Assembly (NCBI GenBank): GCA_021442155.1
Contig: CM038229.1
Location: 69,646,443 to 69,710,442, forward strand
Origin: Cymbidium sinense
Lineage: Eukaryota > Streptophyta > Magnoliopsida > Asparagales > Orchidaceae
Length of the DNA: 64,000 nt
Direction: 5' to 3'
Position 1 is the first letter of the stretch, and each line of letters begins with the position of its first letter. Under the pieces are notes generated by a model. It ran no database searches. It saw only the letters and a list, made by a program, of their open reading frames with translations, and was not told where the DNA came from. This document shows positions 1 through 11,225 of this stretch, one piece after another. Made by a program: the position numbers and the translations under genes.

Positions 1-408
1 CGAAACCTGAATGAAGATAATATGGAAAATATAATTACTTAATCGAAGCAAAAGAAGAGAGAAGAAGCGAGAGAGAGAGTGGAAAAGGGAGATGGACTAG
101 AACTACTTGAATCCATTGGAGAAAAAATCCTCATTAATGGCCTTAATTACGATTAATGGATTCCCATATGAGATTAGGCGGGATTTTAAGAAAATTTGAA
201 TGAAATTGAATCTAATTTGGAAATAACTTATACCCATATTTTTTAATTAATTCTAAAATAATTTAGATATTAAGAAATCGATTTGATCAATATTAAAATA
301 AATATCTGAATTTAGTTATTTTCATGGCCATATCTATGTGAAAAATTCATCAAAATTAATCTCATGCAATATGGATGTCATTTCTAGGCAAATTTGATGT
401 TTTGAGTT

Positions 409-600
409 CAACGACGTAGTCCGTTTCACAATCAGAGATTTACTTGAGCAATGTCGAAGTCAATCATGGCCAATTTGAGCTTAATTCTTATGTCATTGCA
501 TTCCGTGGCTTGCTATTTGCTCCCCACTTGACCGAATCGACCACGAAAGGCCTTGTTCAATAGTTTTTGATGTTCCGGTGACAACGACGCAGTCCGTTTC
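409..600. repeat. Pair of short direct repeats in unassigned 5' region
   Basis: A block containing CAACGACGYAGTCCGTTTC occurs at 409-427 and again at 582-600, with partly similar sequence just upstream of each copy (a GATGTT stretch). The rest of 1-880 is AT-rich without a convincing ORF. The pattern would fit a fragment of an LTR or a promoter-like repeat, but neither is proven. Confidence 0.5.
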
Positions 601-879
601 GTGAAAGGAGCTCATTTGGATAGCGTTGAGGCCCCTCGACTTTAATATGCGTAAAATTATCTATTATATTTATTTTCCTTCATTGGACGGTAATTGATTG
701 ATGTGGAATATCAATTTTAATTGATTATGATATTCTGAACGCATTGGTGCGGTTGATTTCACGATCGGAGGACATCTAAATAAATTTGGTCGCGATGCAT
801 AAACTTCCAACTCATTTTCATGACACTGCATCTAATTCTTGTTGATTTCAACATATCTGCTTAATTAAGCATATGAAAA

Positions 880-3800
880 TTACTTATGGGTCAACAAGGA
901 AAAGCTCTAAAACCTTAAATCTTAACTTAGATGATGGAGAGGACACTATCATTATGAGGTAAGATATGAAAGGATTCAACTCTATAGTAACCCTCATAAG
1001 CCTAATCACCAAATTGGATTGGGACAAGAAGTATGAACTGATAAACTCTAAGTTAAATAAAGAAAGAATTGGTTCTTTCTCATACCTTACGACCATCCTC
1101 CTTGACAACATGTTTTTTGTTTATGTTTGTGCAAGATTTCAAGCTATAACCTAAGAGTCTCATTTGATTGCAAATAAGAAAACTTTTTAATTTATTGACA
1201 CACTTGTTTTGTGGTATCCTAAGAATGCACTTTCTTGTGATTTTGTTAAATTTTTTTATGTTAACTTTGTAGGTTGCAATATTGATTGAAGTATGCCAAA
1301 ACCAATCAAATTTTGGATTTATCAATTATGTAATGGACAATTTTTCTTTATTTTGTATTTTTTTTCCAAGTATTTTATAACTTCCTTCATAAGCATGGTC
1401 CAAGGAAGACTAAATGTGATATGAAGGCTTCTAGCATATAATTTGGATGGTCTTGTAAACAAATATAAAAAAATAGGTCATGGAGTTAAAGAAAATAAGG
1501 GGCGACCAACATAAAGATCAGGTCCAACTATTCTCTGAAATTGTGCAACCAAATCAGTCGAATTTGACCCAAAGAGCATGAAACTTACTTATGAACATCC
1601 AAAAAAAATCAAAATAAATGGATTTTAGCCTCTAACCATCAGCCCTTACCACTTACATGTTATAAGGAAGAAACCTCCATATTTCAAGGTCCACACCTCC
1701 CACTCCATGGAGAATCAACCACCTCCCCATTGTTTTTCGTATTAGCTTTTAAATCAGAAGAAAACCTTTGAATAAGATTAGTCTTGAAGAATGGAAAAAC
1801 ATAAGAAGGTTCTTCTTCAATTGGAGTTTACTTAGTAGATTCCACAATTAAAAGTTTAGTGACTTCCAATCACACTTAGCTCTTTGGTGAGAATCAAGCA
1901 GTTTTTCTTTAGTGTTTTTCTATAAATTTTATTTCCATAGTATTCCTATCCACTCCCAAATCAATTCCCACCATTTCCTTCATACATTCCACCAAAAAAT
2001 AAAACTAACCCCTCTTGATCCTAATCCCTCTTCTAACTCTTGGTCCTCAAGCCAAAACTCATACCCTCTTCCAATCATCATCCAAAACTCCTCTGTTTTT
2101 TGCTTATCTCGACCTTCCATTCCATGGCATAATTCATGCCCTAATGCCTCTCAAAACACTTAAGATCTAATGGTGCTCCCTCACCCTCCCTCCAATCATT
2201 CGAGCACATACCCTCTATCTCAGCCTCTAATGAACATCAGTGCTACACCACATTTCCCACTCTTCTACATCACATACACATAGCATAGCTCTCCCATCAG
2301 TTCTATTAAAAGGTTCCATGCAAAGCAGAAAGCTTTTGTGCATCCAGTCAAATTTTGTTCATCACAAACTACTACCACCTCTCCACAAGACCACCCCTCA
2401 CTTCCTCGTCTTCATCACTTACTTAAGAGGGAACACCACTCAATGAATTCCACTTAGCCGCCTCCATCATAAATATAACATGATATATCAATATATTATA
2501 TTATAATAGTTTCTCTCACCTTCTGCAAGCACCGTATAGCGATGTTTTCTTTAGCCCCAATGTCTGATTGCCTTGATTGATCTTGCTAGAACTCTTGCAT
2601 TGGTCGTCACCATTCAACCACATTATTTCCTCAATAAAGGTCATTTATCGGTCTAACCACAATCTTTACATCATCATCCATGAACCGGCGACATCATAAA
2701 GTTTAAAATAGAAAATGGAGATACTTTCAGCCAGCGTTGTTGTAAGCATAGAGATCTACCTTCTTTGATGAAGATGACAACCGGACTAGCCACTTCTATG
2801 ACCGACCATCAAAGTCTTCCATTCTTTGATCCTCAAGACTCCATGCTATCTAATGATATTGACCCAAGCCACTATAATCATGGCGGACCCATGTTATATT
2901 TAGGGTGGGAAAATGCCCTATTTTTTTCTCGATATCTAGAGGGCAATTTAGTAATATGCCTTAAAAAACATAGGATTGCCCATCCTCACTCTAGACTGGT
3001 TGACCCTCGGACGACCAATGGCGACCGTTATGGCGTTACCTCCCTCTCCGCCTTTCTTCAATTCTCGGACTCTAATAGCGGCGGCGACCTTATCACACCT
3101 CACTGGGCCTTCTTCATTCCCTACCACTTGGTAATTTCAATTTTAATATTTATTTATTTAATTTAATATTTATTATTATTATTATATATAAATTTTTTAG
3201 AAGAAATTTTATTGCATTTGATAGTAACATTTTACATGGTGATTGAGAAGCAATTTTATTTTAAATTATACATTATTCATTTTGATTTTTTTAATATTAA
3301 TTTTTTATATAATTAGTTTGTTCACCCTCAAAAGTGAGCTTGGTTAGCAACTACTATATCTCAGACTCGACTTCACCATGGTAGCTACAATCCTCTAGCA
3401 CTTGTTCCTGACCATCAAAAGGGAGAAGGCGGGAACATGCATTGCAGCTTTTGAACCTTTTTTTATAAGAAATAATAGGTGATGGAAGTAGATAATTAGG
3501 AAACAAATTACCAAGATAATGGTGGCTTAATATTTGTTAAAAATATTATGCAGAATATGAAAAGAATGATTCTGAATTTTAGGGATTTTGATTTTGAGAT
3601 TTTCTAGATTTGATTGAAAATATTTGAGAAAAATAATACGCTGCACATTAATAAAAATGATGGTATAATACTAGTAACCAATAGCATGCACAATTTTTTA
3701 TCGTCAGTTTCCTTTCTATGAAGGTCTGTCTTGATAGGAGGCTGACAAAGAGTTGGTGTGATATAAAGGACTGCTCAACTAAATTAGATTGTTGAAGTTG

Positions 3801-3930
3801 CTTGTGTTACCACAAGTGATGATGAAGTTATTAAACATGCGTGGAAATACAGGGGATGGGTCTCATTTAACCCTCTGTTATGTTCTCGATTAAACCAATG
3901 AATATTGATGCTCTTGAATTAAATTTGTTG
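880..3930. other. Intergenic sequence, no gene recognised
   Basis: Only short uninformative open frames occur here. The longest, at 2765-3166 on the plus strand (133 codons), has no recognisable motif and runs into AT-rich sequence; it is not called as a gene. The 1650-2450 stretch is pyrimidine-rich (CCTCC, CATTCC runs) and 3130-3330 is very AT-rich. I see no RNA gene or mobile-element border. Confidence 0.5.
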
Positions 3931-3940
3931 ATAATTAAGA

Positions 3941-3980
3941 CAGTTTCTATGAAGTCAACACAGTTTCTATGAAGTTGACC
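3941..3980. repeat. 20-bp tandem duplication
   Basis: CAGTTTCTATGAAGT begins two adjacent 20-bp units at 3941 and 3961. The first 15 bases match exactly and the last five differ. It lies just downstream, in minus-strand sense, of the last recognised methyltransferase exon. Confidence 0.85.
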
Positions 3981-4061
3981 CTAGTATTTTCTTACGAAAG
4001 AATAATAATCTCAACGATTGCAGTAATTCATGCAACATAAAATCAAGGCAGAAGATTCTAC

Positions 4062-4163
4062 CTGTCGTACTTCCCTGAAGATTGGAACAGTAAGAAAATC
4101 ATAAATGAAAGTTGTGGCTACAAAAATGCCACCTGGGCGAAGAATTCGGCTTATCTCTGCAAC
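4062..4163 (-). CDS. Methyltransferase exon with LRPGGIFVATTF
   Basis: Between acceptor CATCTTTTAG and donor GTAGAA the frame encodes VAEISRILRPGGIFVATTF followed by IYDFLTVPIFREVRQ, 34 codons without a stop. This is the conserved post-motif-III strand of the methyltransferase fold. A C-terminal exon would be expected further left (below 4054) but I do not recognise one before 3000. Confidence 0.85.
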
Positions 4164-4447
4164 CTAAAAGATGATCAAATTTTAAATCAGATAACCCAGT
4201 AAGTTTACTTCTGACAAAGAAAATCATAAAAGGATGCATAGTTTTTAAATAGTACACAGCTGACGAACATAATCATGGCTTTCAAGAATTTAAAGAAACT
4301 CATGTTGCAATTTTGATTCTTTTGAGTAGTTCTATGATATAACATCAAAAATAAAATTAGCTGCCATTATAGGCCTAGTACATTAGTTTCTTTACTCAAC
4401 TGTTATCGATTGACAGAGGCATATGAAATACTGTGTTAAATACTCAT

Positions 4448-4559
4448 AGCAGCCGAAGGTGATGGCCAGCAATGCAATGCAGCACCTGCATGCACCCCAT
4501 CTATGGAATTTGAAACAAAAGGAAGCCTGGAGATATCAGCCTTGACCAAGATTAAGTTC
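4448..4559 (-). CDS. Methyltransferase exon with HAGAALHCWPSPS
   Basis: The exon follows acceptor CTTCCAG and restores the phase left by the upstream exon. It reads LILVKADISRLPF and GVHAGAALHCWPSPSAA, the signature region of these plastid methyltransferases. The expected donor just after SAA reads ATGAGT, where GTGAGT would be the consensus: the invariant G of GT is changed to A. Confidence 0.85.
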
Positions 4560-4699
4560 CTGGAAGATAATTCTATATGATATCAGATTCTCCAAGCGTA
4601 CCATCAAATGCAGAACCTCAATTCAGTATATCTCTATGCGGAAACGAATGTCTTTCAAAATAAAAGAGAGGCGCTGATAGAAGAGAAAGTGAAACAAAC

Positions 4700-4890
4700 T
4701 CTTTTGGTATGTTCTATTGCTTAATGCATTCATAGCACTGCCGCAGCATATTCTCGGAGAAGTCCAAAGCAACTACATGAGAATACATTCCACTTTTGGC
4801 AAATAACCTTGAGAATAGTCCACTCCCACAGCTTGCATCTATAATAGTTCCTCCAGTTGTAGGCTTAAGGTAATTTTGGGCCATTTTAAA
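4700..4890 (-). CDS. Methyltransferase exon with SAM motif I and a premature stop
   Basis: The exon begins at acceptor TGCTATACAG, reads FKMAQNYLKP, then IIDASCGSGLFSRLF (SAM-binding motif I), then ALDFSENMLRQCYECIKQ. It hits TAG at 4714-4716 and continues in frame with NIPKE to a GTTTGT donor. The residues after the stop still match the family, so the TAG is a nonsense mutation within the exon rather than an exon end. Confidence 0.85.
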
Positions 4891-5177
4891 CTGTATAGCA
4901 TGGAAAGGCCCAGAAAAACAGTTTGCATATAACGTTGTATCACAAAAACCAACAATGAAAAACTGTTGGTGGAAACATATCACATAAAAAGTTAATGTTT
5001 ACTTACTGACTACAGGAATTTCCTTGGAGAAAAATGAGTCAAATGTTAAATGGAAAACGTTAGATCAGCTTGTTTACAATTGCACTGAAAAGGATGTGGC
5101 GGGATTTATTTACAATATAAAATCTATCTTTATAGCTATAGATAGTAACACAAGTTTTCTTTCTAACCTCTCTTTCT

Positions 5178-5255
5178 GGTCCGGAAACCACCCCATATAA
5201 AACTTTGGCCCATCCTCTCTCATACAGAAATGGCACCAAAGGATTCTGTACCAAT
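5178..5255 (-). CDS. Methyltransferase exon, NPLVPFLYERGW segment
   Basis: After the acceptor TTGGTACAG the frame reads NPLVPFLYERGWAK, then nine residues unlike the family, then GPERE, and ends at a GTTAGA donor. In another frame the middle reads FIWGGF, the sequence expected for the family at this point. Two compensating small deletions (net loss of one codon) best explain it. Downstream frame is kept. Confidence 0.75.
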
Positions 5256-5259
5256 CAAA

Positions 5260-6280
5260 AGCAAACAAAATTGAGTGAATACATGCACCAAAGATATCAG
5301 AATTAACCAAAAATCTTGAACAATTTTACGTAAAGCTCTCCCCATATCTCTTGAGGACGAAGTTCAAAATTATCAGATGCATAGTGTCTAATACGACAGT
5401 GAAGGTGTCCTGCGTCTTAATTATTCCCGCTATGATTGTTATAACTAGCAATTATAAGAGGTTCAGGGGATCTCTTCTACCAGTAAAACGTTACATAAAA
5501 TGCATTATCAGCTTATCCCAGTTATCCGAGAATGGCTTTATGATCACTTTCCTCCTTTCATTCCAACTAAATTCTAACTAATTGCTAAACCTATTCCACA
5601 CACATCTTGCTGAGGCACATAATGCTATGGTTAAATCTCACATCTGATTATTATAAAAATATATTGGTGTAGAAATACCAAGTGGCTGGCCTGCAAAAAT
5701 GAGCTTAAGTTTTTGGGTTGAAAATAATTTAAAAAGTTGGACAACTATTCATTAGAAGAAAATAATCATTTATGCTTACACAACTTTTACAACAATAACA
5801 ATTTTTAAATGACTAAAATTTAAAATAACTAAAAATTATTAGTAAATTAAACCCAAATGAGAAAGGCTAGGGATTGATAGCCAATAATAAAATTTACATC
5901 AAAACTAGTGAAATGAATCTAAGTTTTAATTTTACCGGTGGTAGGAAGTTCCCTAAAAGCGATGCTGAATCAATTTGATTGTGTTTAAACATAGCCAAAA
6001 GTTTGCTAGGACGTCAATCACAAGTGACATACCACAACTTAACCAAAATGGTGAAAAGTAAGCAGGATTTAACTAGCAAGTCACCTACAAAGGACACAAC
6101 ACAACTTAATCTGATTGTAGTGTAAAATAAGCCAAGATAATATGATCAAAACAAAAATTAAATTTGTTACATGAAACATACAAATTTTTAATGTGAAAAT
6201 AAGCAAAGACTTACATAAGAATTATGTGGTATCTATGTAAATCCCCCTAATAAATATTGTTTGTTCTAAAAAAATTAAAC
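5260..6280. other. Intron sequence of the methyltransferase relic
   Basis: AT-rich sequence without a convincing ORF. Two loosely similar blocks near 5990-6050 and 6080-6130 (CAAGTGACATACCACAACTT and CAAGTCACC..ACACAACTT) look like a degenerate duplication. A repeat end similar to that at 18.5 kb occurs near 6215-6255 (TATGTAAATCCCCCTAA). Confidence 0.4.
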
Positions 6281-6284
6281 ATTG

Positions 6285-6400
6285 ATTTACATACATAACA
6301 CTCAAAACATCTTAAATTATAAATCTAACACCTTAAACATTATTTATTTAACACCTAAATTTTTTAAATATAACAAAAATACCATGTTAGTAGCTGCTGT
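6285..6400 (+). repeat. Left arm of a long inverted repeat (TIR-like)
   Basis: The stretch starting TTTACATACATAACACTCAA and running through TAACACCTTAAAC to AATACCATG is the reverse complement, with mismatches, of 18.40-18.51 kb and again of 18.58-18.70 kb. Arms of more than 100 bp in opposite orientation on both sides of the nested transposons suggest the ends of a Mutator-like or foldback element inside the intron. Confidence 0.55.
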
Positions 6401-7216
6401 AAGCTTGTTGTCTAACTTCATCTGTGTGGGCACTCAAGCTGAATTCCCCTCTCACAATTAGTAGTGAGAAATTCATATACCTCGAATACCTCCTAAACAC
6501 ATCGAAACAAATCTTCACTGCTTCATTCATCTTCCCATCAAGATCTACATCCATAGCCCTGACTAATCCTTCTGCACCACCCTATCGTCCTCCAGATAAC
6601 CTACCCCCCTCAGCTTGGGAAACACCTCCCTCAAATATAACCTTAAATAATCCAGAAACTCGACTTGCTTAGCAAAAAGACAAAGGTTCATGATGCAGTT
6701 CAATACAAAACTGCAATTCTATTTGTAAATATAGTATTGCAGGTTCAATTCAAGCTACGATTAATATATAGTACTTCAATAGGTCAATGCAGTTTGGATC
6801 AGAGATGTTGTACTGAGGAAAGAAATATTTAAATTTATATGAGAATATTTGAATGATTGTTTTGTTGTTTGAATATGGTTTGCTTTAATTACCTAGTGCA
6901 AACTATTTGAAAATATGATGCATTTGTACGTATTACTTATTACTTTAGTAAAAAGTATTACAGTTTAATATATGTTCTAATCAATACATGTAAAAGGTTT
7001 GTAACTGTGAGTAACGAGCATTATTATTTGCTTGGTGAGATTTGTCTTTGTGAACTCGATTTCTCAGCCACAGGTGAATACAACAAAAGAAAAAAATGAT
7101 GAAAGAGACAAGCATTAATAGAGAAAAAAAATCATATCTATTATTTCCTCTTAAATCTCTCATTTTGAGCTGCAAATAAAAGCTTGAAAAAGATGTGATG
7201 GATTTTCTTCTATTGG

Positions 7217-7224
7217 CCTAGAAG
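7217..7224. repeat. hAT target-site duplication, left copy
   Basis: CCTAGAAG directly precedes the hAT-type terminus CAGTGGCGGAT and recurs at 17918-17925 directly after the opposite end. Eight base pairs is the target duplication length of hAT transposons. Confidence 0.65.
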
Positions 7225-7277
7225 CAGTGGCGGATACAAAATGGGAGCACTGGGGGCACATGCCCCCACTGGCCACC

Positions 7278-7309
<32 letters not shown>

Positions 7310-7321
7310 GCCTTAATCCCA

Positions 7322-7711
7322 CTAGGTGGGGGCGGCTACATGAATCCTTCGTCTCCATTGTGTCATATTATATGTCAAATTCTCATTTAATTCAAGTATA
7401 CTAAGATCATTTTTTATACATCTTAACCAAGTCTTTTTAGGTCTACCTCTACCTTTCTTAACATAAGGCAAATCTAATGCATCTACTCTCCTAATAGGGT
7501 CATCGGACGGCCGACGCTTTATGTGGCCAAACCATCTAAGGCAACTCTCCCTAATCTTATCTACCACTGGAGCTACTCCAACTTTTTCCCGAACAAACTC
7601 ATTTTGCATTCTATCTCTAAGAGTAAAGCCACTCATCCACCTGAGCATCCTCATCTCTGTAATACTTAACTTAGTCTTATGCTTCTCTTTTATTGGCCAA
7701 CATTCTCGCAT
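7322..7711 (-). pseudogene. RTE reverse transcriptase, C-terminal domain fragment
   Basis: The frame reads MRMLRWMSGFTLRDRM, then REKVGVAP, LRWFGHIKRRP and GRPKKTWLRCIKNDL, the typical C-terminal tail of plant RTE proteins. It would be read through from the fragments at 7774-7965 and 8007-8309 but for frameshifts. It lies in the 3' half of the element, just upstream of the trinucleotide tail. Confidence 0.85.
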
Positions 7712-7773
7712 AAGTCATTGGTCTTACCACCATCTTATAAAATTTTTCCTTAAGTTTAAGTGGAATTTTTCTA

Positions 7774-7965
7774 TCACATAATAGCCGATGCATTCCTCCA
7801 CTTCAACCATCCAACTTGAATTCTACTAATAACATCTCCATCTATTTCACCATCATTTTGAACAATAGAGCCTAAATATCTGAATCGCTCACTCTTATTA
7901 ATGACTTGATCACCTAAAGTCACAACACTATCACTAAAACTTCTACAACTAAAATTACACTCCAA
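7774..7965 (-). pseudogene. RTE reverse transcriptase fragment (thumb region)
   Basis: [11 protein letters not shown], then [16 protein letters not shown] and [15 protein letters not shown] identify the segment following the catalytic FADD motif in RTE elements (the F-x-Y-L-G-S block). It differs from the copy at 16795-17088 at only a few residues, which suggests the two insertions are of similar and fairly recent age. Confidence 0.85.
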
Positions 7966-8006
7966 ATATTCAATTTTAGATCTACTTAAAAGAAAACCTT
8001 TAGACT

Positions 8007-8309
8007 CTAAAGTTGACCTCTATAATTCAAGTTTTTGTTGGACTCCCTCTCTAGTCTTATAACAAGAAGAATGTCATCAGCAAAAAGCATACACCAAGGT
8101 ACATCTTCTTGTAAATGCCTCGTAAGAACATCCATAACTAAAGTAAAAAGATAAGGGCTTAATGTTGATCCTTGATGTAATCCAACCAAATAGGAAAATA
8201 TTTTGTCAATCCTCCTTATGTTTGGACACAAGTAAATGCATCTAGTATACATATCCTTAATGACTTGAATATAACCAATATTAACTCCTTTTGTTCTAGA
8301 ACTCTCCAA
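8007..8309 (-). pseudogene. RTE reverse transcriptase catalytic fragment
   Basis: The fragment contains GLHQGSTLSPYLFTLVMDVL and CMLFADDILLV, the reverse transcriptase motifs 4 and 5 with catalytic FADD. It is the 5'-most part retained; the upstream RT motifs and the endonuclease are absent, so the insertion is 5'-truncated near 8385. Confidence 0.85.
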
Positions 8310-8400
8310 AGAACATCTCTTGAGACTTTATCATGTTTTCTCTAAATCAATAAATATCATATGATCCTTCTTTACTTTCTCTATGCCCCACTGGCCACCA

Positions 8401-9540
8401 TAATAAAAAAAATTAGGATCATCGTTTATGCATACTTCTTGTTCCATCCTTATTTTTTACTACTATTTCGACCCTTCTGCTTTGTGGTTGCTCCATGGCT
8501 GCATAAAAAATTGAAGAGACTCACAAAATACCCCTCATCTTTTCTCCCACCCTCCTTCGCAGCAGATCACGCGTCTTTCATCCCACCCTCCTTTGCACAT
8601 TTCTATTTTGTCTAAATTTCTGTAAATCCACCTATCAACAGGAATTAGTAAATCCGGAGTAAATCATGCGAAAGCTGCTTTATTGTTAGGAATTAAGACT
8701 TTGTAAATCCGGATTTAACCATGCGAAAGCAGCCTTTGTGCTTTAGATTCAAGAATCGATTTAACCATGCGGTAGATGATTTAGTGTGTTAAATGATTAA
8801 AGCAACTTTTGTTATTTTAATCAATCATAATTAAAAGCCATGACAAGTAAAATTATTTAAAAACATTCTAATGAAAAAAATCTCAGAACTTTATTTTATA
8901 ATTCAACATCTCCTATAAATAGTTCTTATAAATTTTGAGATTACACATTAGTCTCTAAATTCATTTTATTAATTTCAACCATTTAATTTTTTTTAATTCA
9001 TTATTAAATTTACTTAGTTCACTAACTTACTTTGAAAGAGGTTTTTTTTTATTAAATAATTATATTAATGCTGCATATGTGTTTATTTAAGTAATGATTT
9101 TATTTTTATTTTATATATGAAATTAAAAATGTTATATTTAAAAAAGTTCAAGCATGGCGGTTGGTTGCTTGTAGATGGAAATTATATTTAGAAAAATTAT
9201 AATATATGTTTTCTATTTATTTATGTTTTGAAAAAAAATATTATACTTGAGGAAGTTCTTAGTGGAGCTTAAAGTTTACATTAACTTATGTGGATCATGC
9301 TACAATTTCATTAGCTTCAAAATTTTTAATATTACATCAAAAAATAGTGTCATCATTAACTTTGTTATTGAAATTTACTTTATTTTAAATTTTATTATAT
9401 CTTTAATGAATATTTAATCATTAACTATATACTTTATATAAGATGACCCTTGAATATTAGAATATTTATAAATATTTTTAATAGAATATTATTCACAATC
9501 GACTTGGAGGGAGAAATTATAGATGATAAATATAAATAAA
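8401..9540. other. hAT interior, no gene
   Basis: AT-rich sequence inside the inferred hAT element. Short motifs recur near 8640-8790 (GTAAATCCGGA, ACCATGCGAAAGCRGC, TTTAACCATGCG), a small degenerate direct repeat. I see no transposase. Confidence 0.4.
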
Positions 9541-9719
9541 TGACATCGAGTTGGAATACAATAAGGACGGATAAGAAAACTTATAACACTTCAAATCTTA
9601 ATTAAAATCTCCAATCATACAAGAGCTATGATCGGAGATTTTAATTAAGATTCGAAGTGTTATGTAAGTTTTTCTTTTATCCGTCCGATCTGCTCTCGAT
9701 GTATTCCAAGCTCCTGACA
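9541..9719. repeat. Inverted duplication of the 5' LTR end (hairpin)
   Basis: The stretch 9627-9719 matches the last part of the 3' LTR (17.67-17.79 kb), while 9541-9626 is a reverse-complement copy of the same LTR end. The two face each other around 9626/9627, so transcripts or single strands could fold into a stem of about 80 bp. The remainder of the 5' LTR is missing. Confidence 0.8.
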
Positions 9720-9721
9720 AG

Positions 9722-9734
9722 TGGTATTAGAGCT
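9722..9734 (+). promoter_or_regulatory. Primer-binding site of the Ty3 element
   Basis: TGGTATTAGAGCT starts two bases after the LTR end ...CTGACA. It differs by one base from TGGTATCAGAGC, the usual plant primer-binding site complementary to initiator methionine tRNA. It fixes the 3' border of the 5' LTR remnant. Confidence 0.85.
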
Positions 9735-9855
9735 AGATTTTATATTAGGGATATAAGTATGATCATAATCAAAGAGCCATTAGGAAGAGAATAAATTTTA
9801 TGAAAAAATTTACATATGATTATAATGATTGATGCATAACGGTTATAATTAATTT

Positions 9856-10628
9856 GTGCTTCTCAGGCCTATGGAATCAATTCAGGAAGATGTTATGGGT
9901 GAAAATAGAGATGCACAAACCGCTGAGCACCAGAATTTGGTGCAACCGCCTTCACTAGCGATAAATGCATTTACTCAAATTATGGAAGCAATGACTCAAA
10001 TGATAAGAAATCAGCATACACAAGCTAGTGGAAGTTGTGGTGTTCCTATTGAAAAATACCTGATATGAGGCCACCTTTTTTCTCAGGGACAGGAGGACCT
10101 ATAGAATCAGAAAACTGGTTGATGCGGATAAAAAAAATTTTAGAAAGTATGTCATGCCCTCTAGAAAGAAGAGTTGCTTTGGCTTCTTTTGCTTTTAAGG
10201 ACGAAGCTGAGAGATGGTGGAGAGGGCAGTTGCAAGAGAAGTTTGAAGGAAGGTCTTGCAATCTTATTTTATGGGAGGACTTTGTGAAGACTTTTAGAGA
10301 TTGGTTTGTACCCCTCTCAGCTAGGAGACAAATGCATGACAAGTTCATCAGATTGGTACAGGGAGGTCATTGTATAATGTAATATGAAGCTGAGTTTACA
10401 ATGCTTTCAAGGTATGTACCTCAATTAATACCAAATGCAAAAGAAAAATGCCACAGGTTTCTATCTGGACTAAAGGATGTAGTCAGACAGCCCTTGATTC
10501 CTCTGGGTATTGATGATTATGTCGTACTGGTGGAGAGGGCTAGAAGGATAGAACTGGATGTGCAAGCTACTCAGAGGAGGAGGGATATTCAAAAGAGGAG
10601 GAATGATGATAGGCCAAAATTTAGGTAG
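9856..10628 (+). pseudogene. Ty3 gag, capsid region
   Basis: Three overlapping or adjacent frames together give a plant Ty3 gag: PPFFSGTGGPIESENWL, AFKDEAERWWRGQ (the hallmark of the retrotransposon gag domain), WEDFVKTFRDWFVP, and KEKCHRFLSGL followed by YVVLVERARRIE. A frameshift near 10065 and a stop at 10380 break it. The product would form the virus-like particle. Confidence 0.85.
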
Positions 10629-10703
10629 AATATTCAAACTGAAAAATGAAACTGGAAGAAGCTTAAGTCATATATCAATGCCAGCAGTAACAGTATTATC
10701 ATA

Positions 10704-10806
10704 TGCCCAAAATGTGGAAGAGTACATGAAGGAGAGTGCCCTTCAGGCACAAACACTTGTTATTGGTGCCATCAGCCAGGACATATGGAAAAATCTTGTC
10801 ATATCT
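10704..10806 (+). pseudogene. Ty3 gag zinc knuckle
   Basis: The plus strand encodes CPKCGRVHEGEC followed by CYWCHQPGHMEKSC. The second is a canonical C-x2-C-x4-H-x4-C retroviral-type knuckle that binds the element's RNA. The frame differs from the capsid fragment upstream, so a frameshift lies between 10628 and 10704. Confidence 0.85.
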
Positions 10807-11033
10807 TGAGTTAGAAATCTTCAATGGATGCTAGGACAAGTATTCAATCTCCCTAGAGGACTGTTGATAGACAAAGGATGACTAAATCGACTGCATCAGT
10901 TCCATCTCAAACTCAGAACCGACAGAACACACAGCCTCGAGTTTATGCACTCACGCAATAAGAAGCAAAAGACTCTCCTGATGTTATTACAGGTATGCCT
11001 TTATTTAAATTAGCATTATTGTAATTTTATATT

Positions 11034-11225
11034 GTGCTAGATATATTTGCTTTATATGTCTACAAATTTATAGGTATCATTTTTATTGAAAGTAAATCAG
11101 TTAGAGTTTTATTTGATACTGGAGCATCACATTCATTTATATCCGAAGAATGTGTGAAAATTTTAGGATTACAAGTTTTGAAAATGTCTGTAGTACTTTC
11201 AGTAGCAATGCCAAATGGGTCTTAA
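11034..11225 (+). pseudogene. Ty3 aspartic protease
   Basis: VRVLFDTGASHSFIS carries the catalytic D-T-G triad of retropepsins, followed by a typical G-L-Q segment. The frame stops at 11223. The enzyme would process the Gag-Pol polyprotein; here the frame is isolated from gag and RT by stops. Confidence 0.85.

Larger units (their letters stand above)
7279..8385 (-). mobile_element. RTE-clade non-LTR retrotransposon, 5'-truncated
   Basis: This minus-strand element ends (left side) in the RTE 3' signature, the GACCCCACCTAGTGGGATTAAGGC-type tail region followed by TTG/TGG trinucleotide repeats. It encodes the C-terminal part of an RTE reverse transcriptase. It is bordered by CCCCACTGGCCACCA at 7264-7278 and 8386-8400, a perfect 15-bp target duplication. 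Its reading frame is split by frameshifts. It is very close to the copy at 16.26-17.47 kb. Confidence 0.9.

Noticed and set aside
2765..3166. 133-codon plus-strand ORF
   Set aside because: No recognisable domain, no splice or promoter context, and it runs into AT-rich sequence; chance is as likely.
5256..5350. GELYVKLFK-like reading as the missing short methyltransferase exon
   Set aside because: It only loosely resembles the expected TELFR segment and lacks a GT donor after it.
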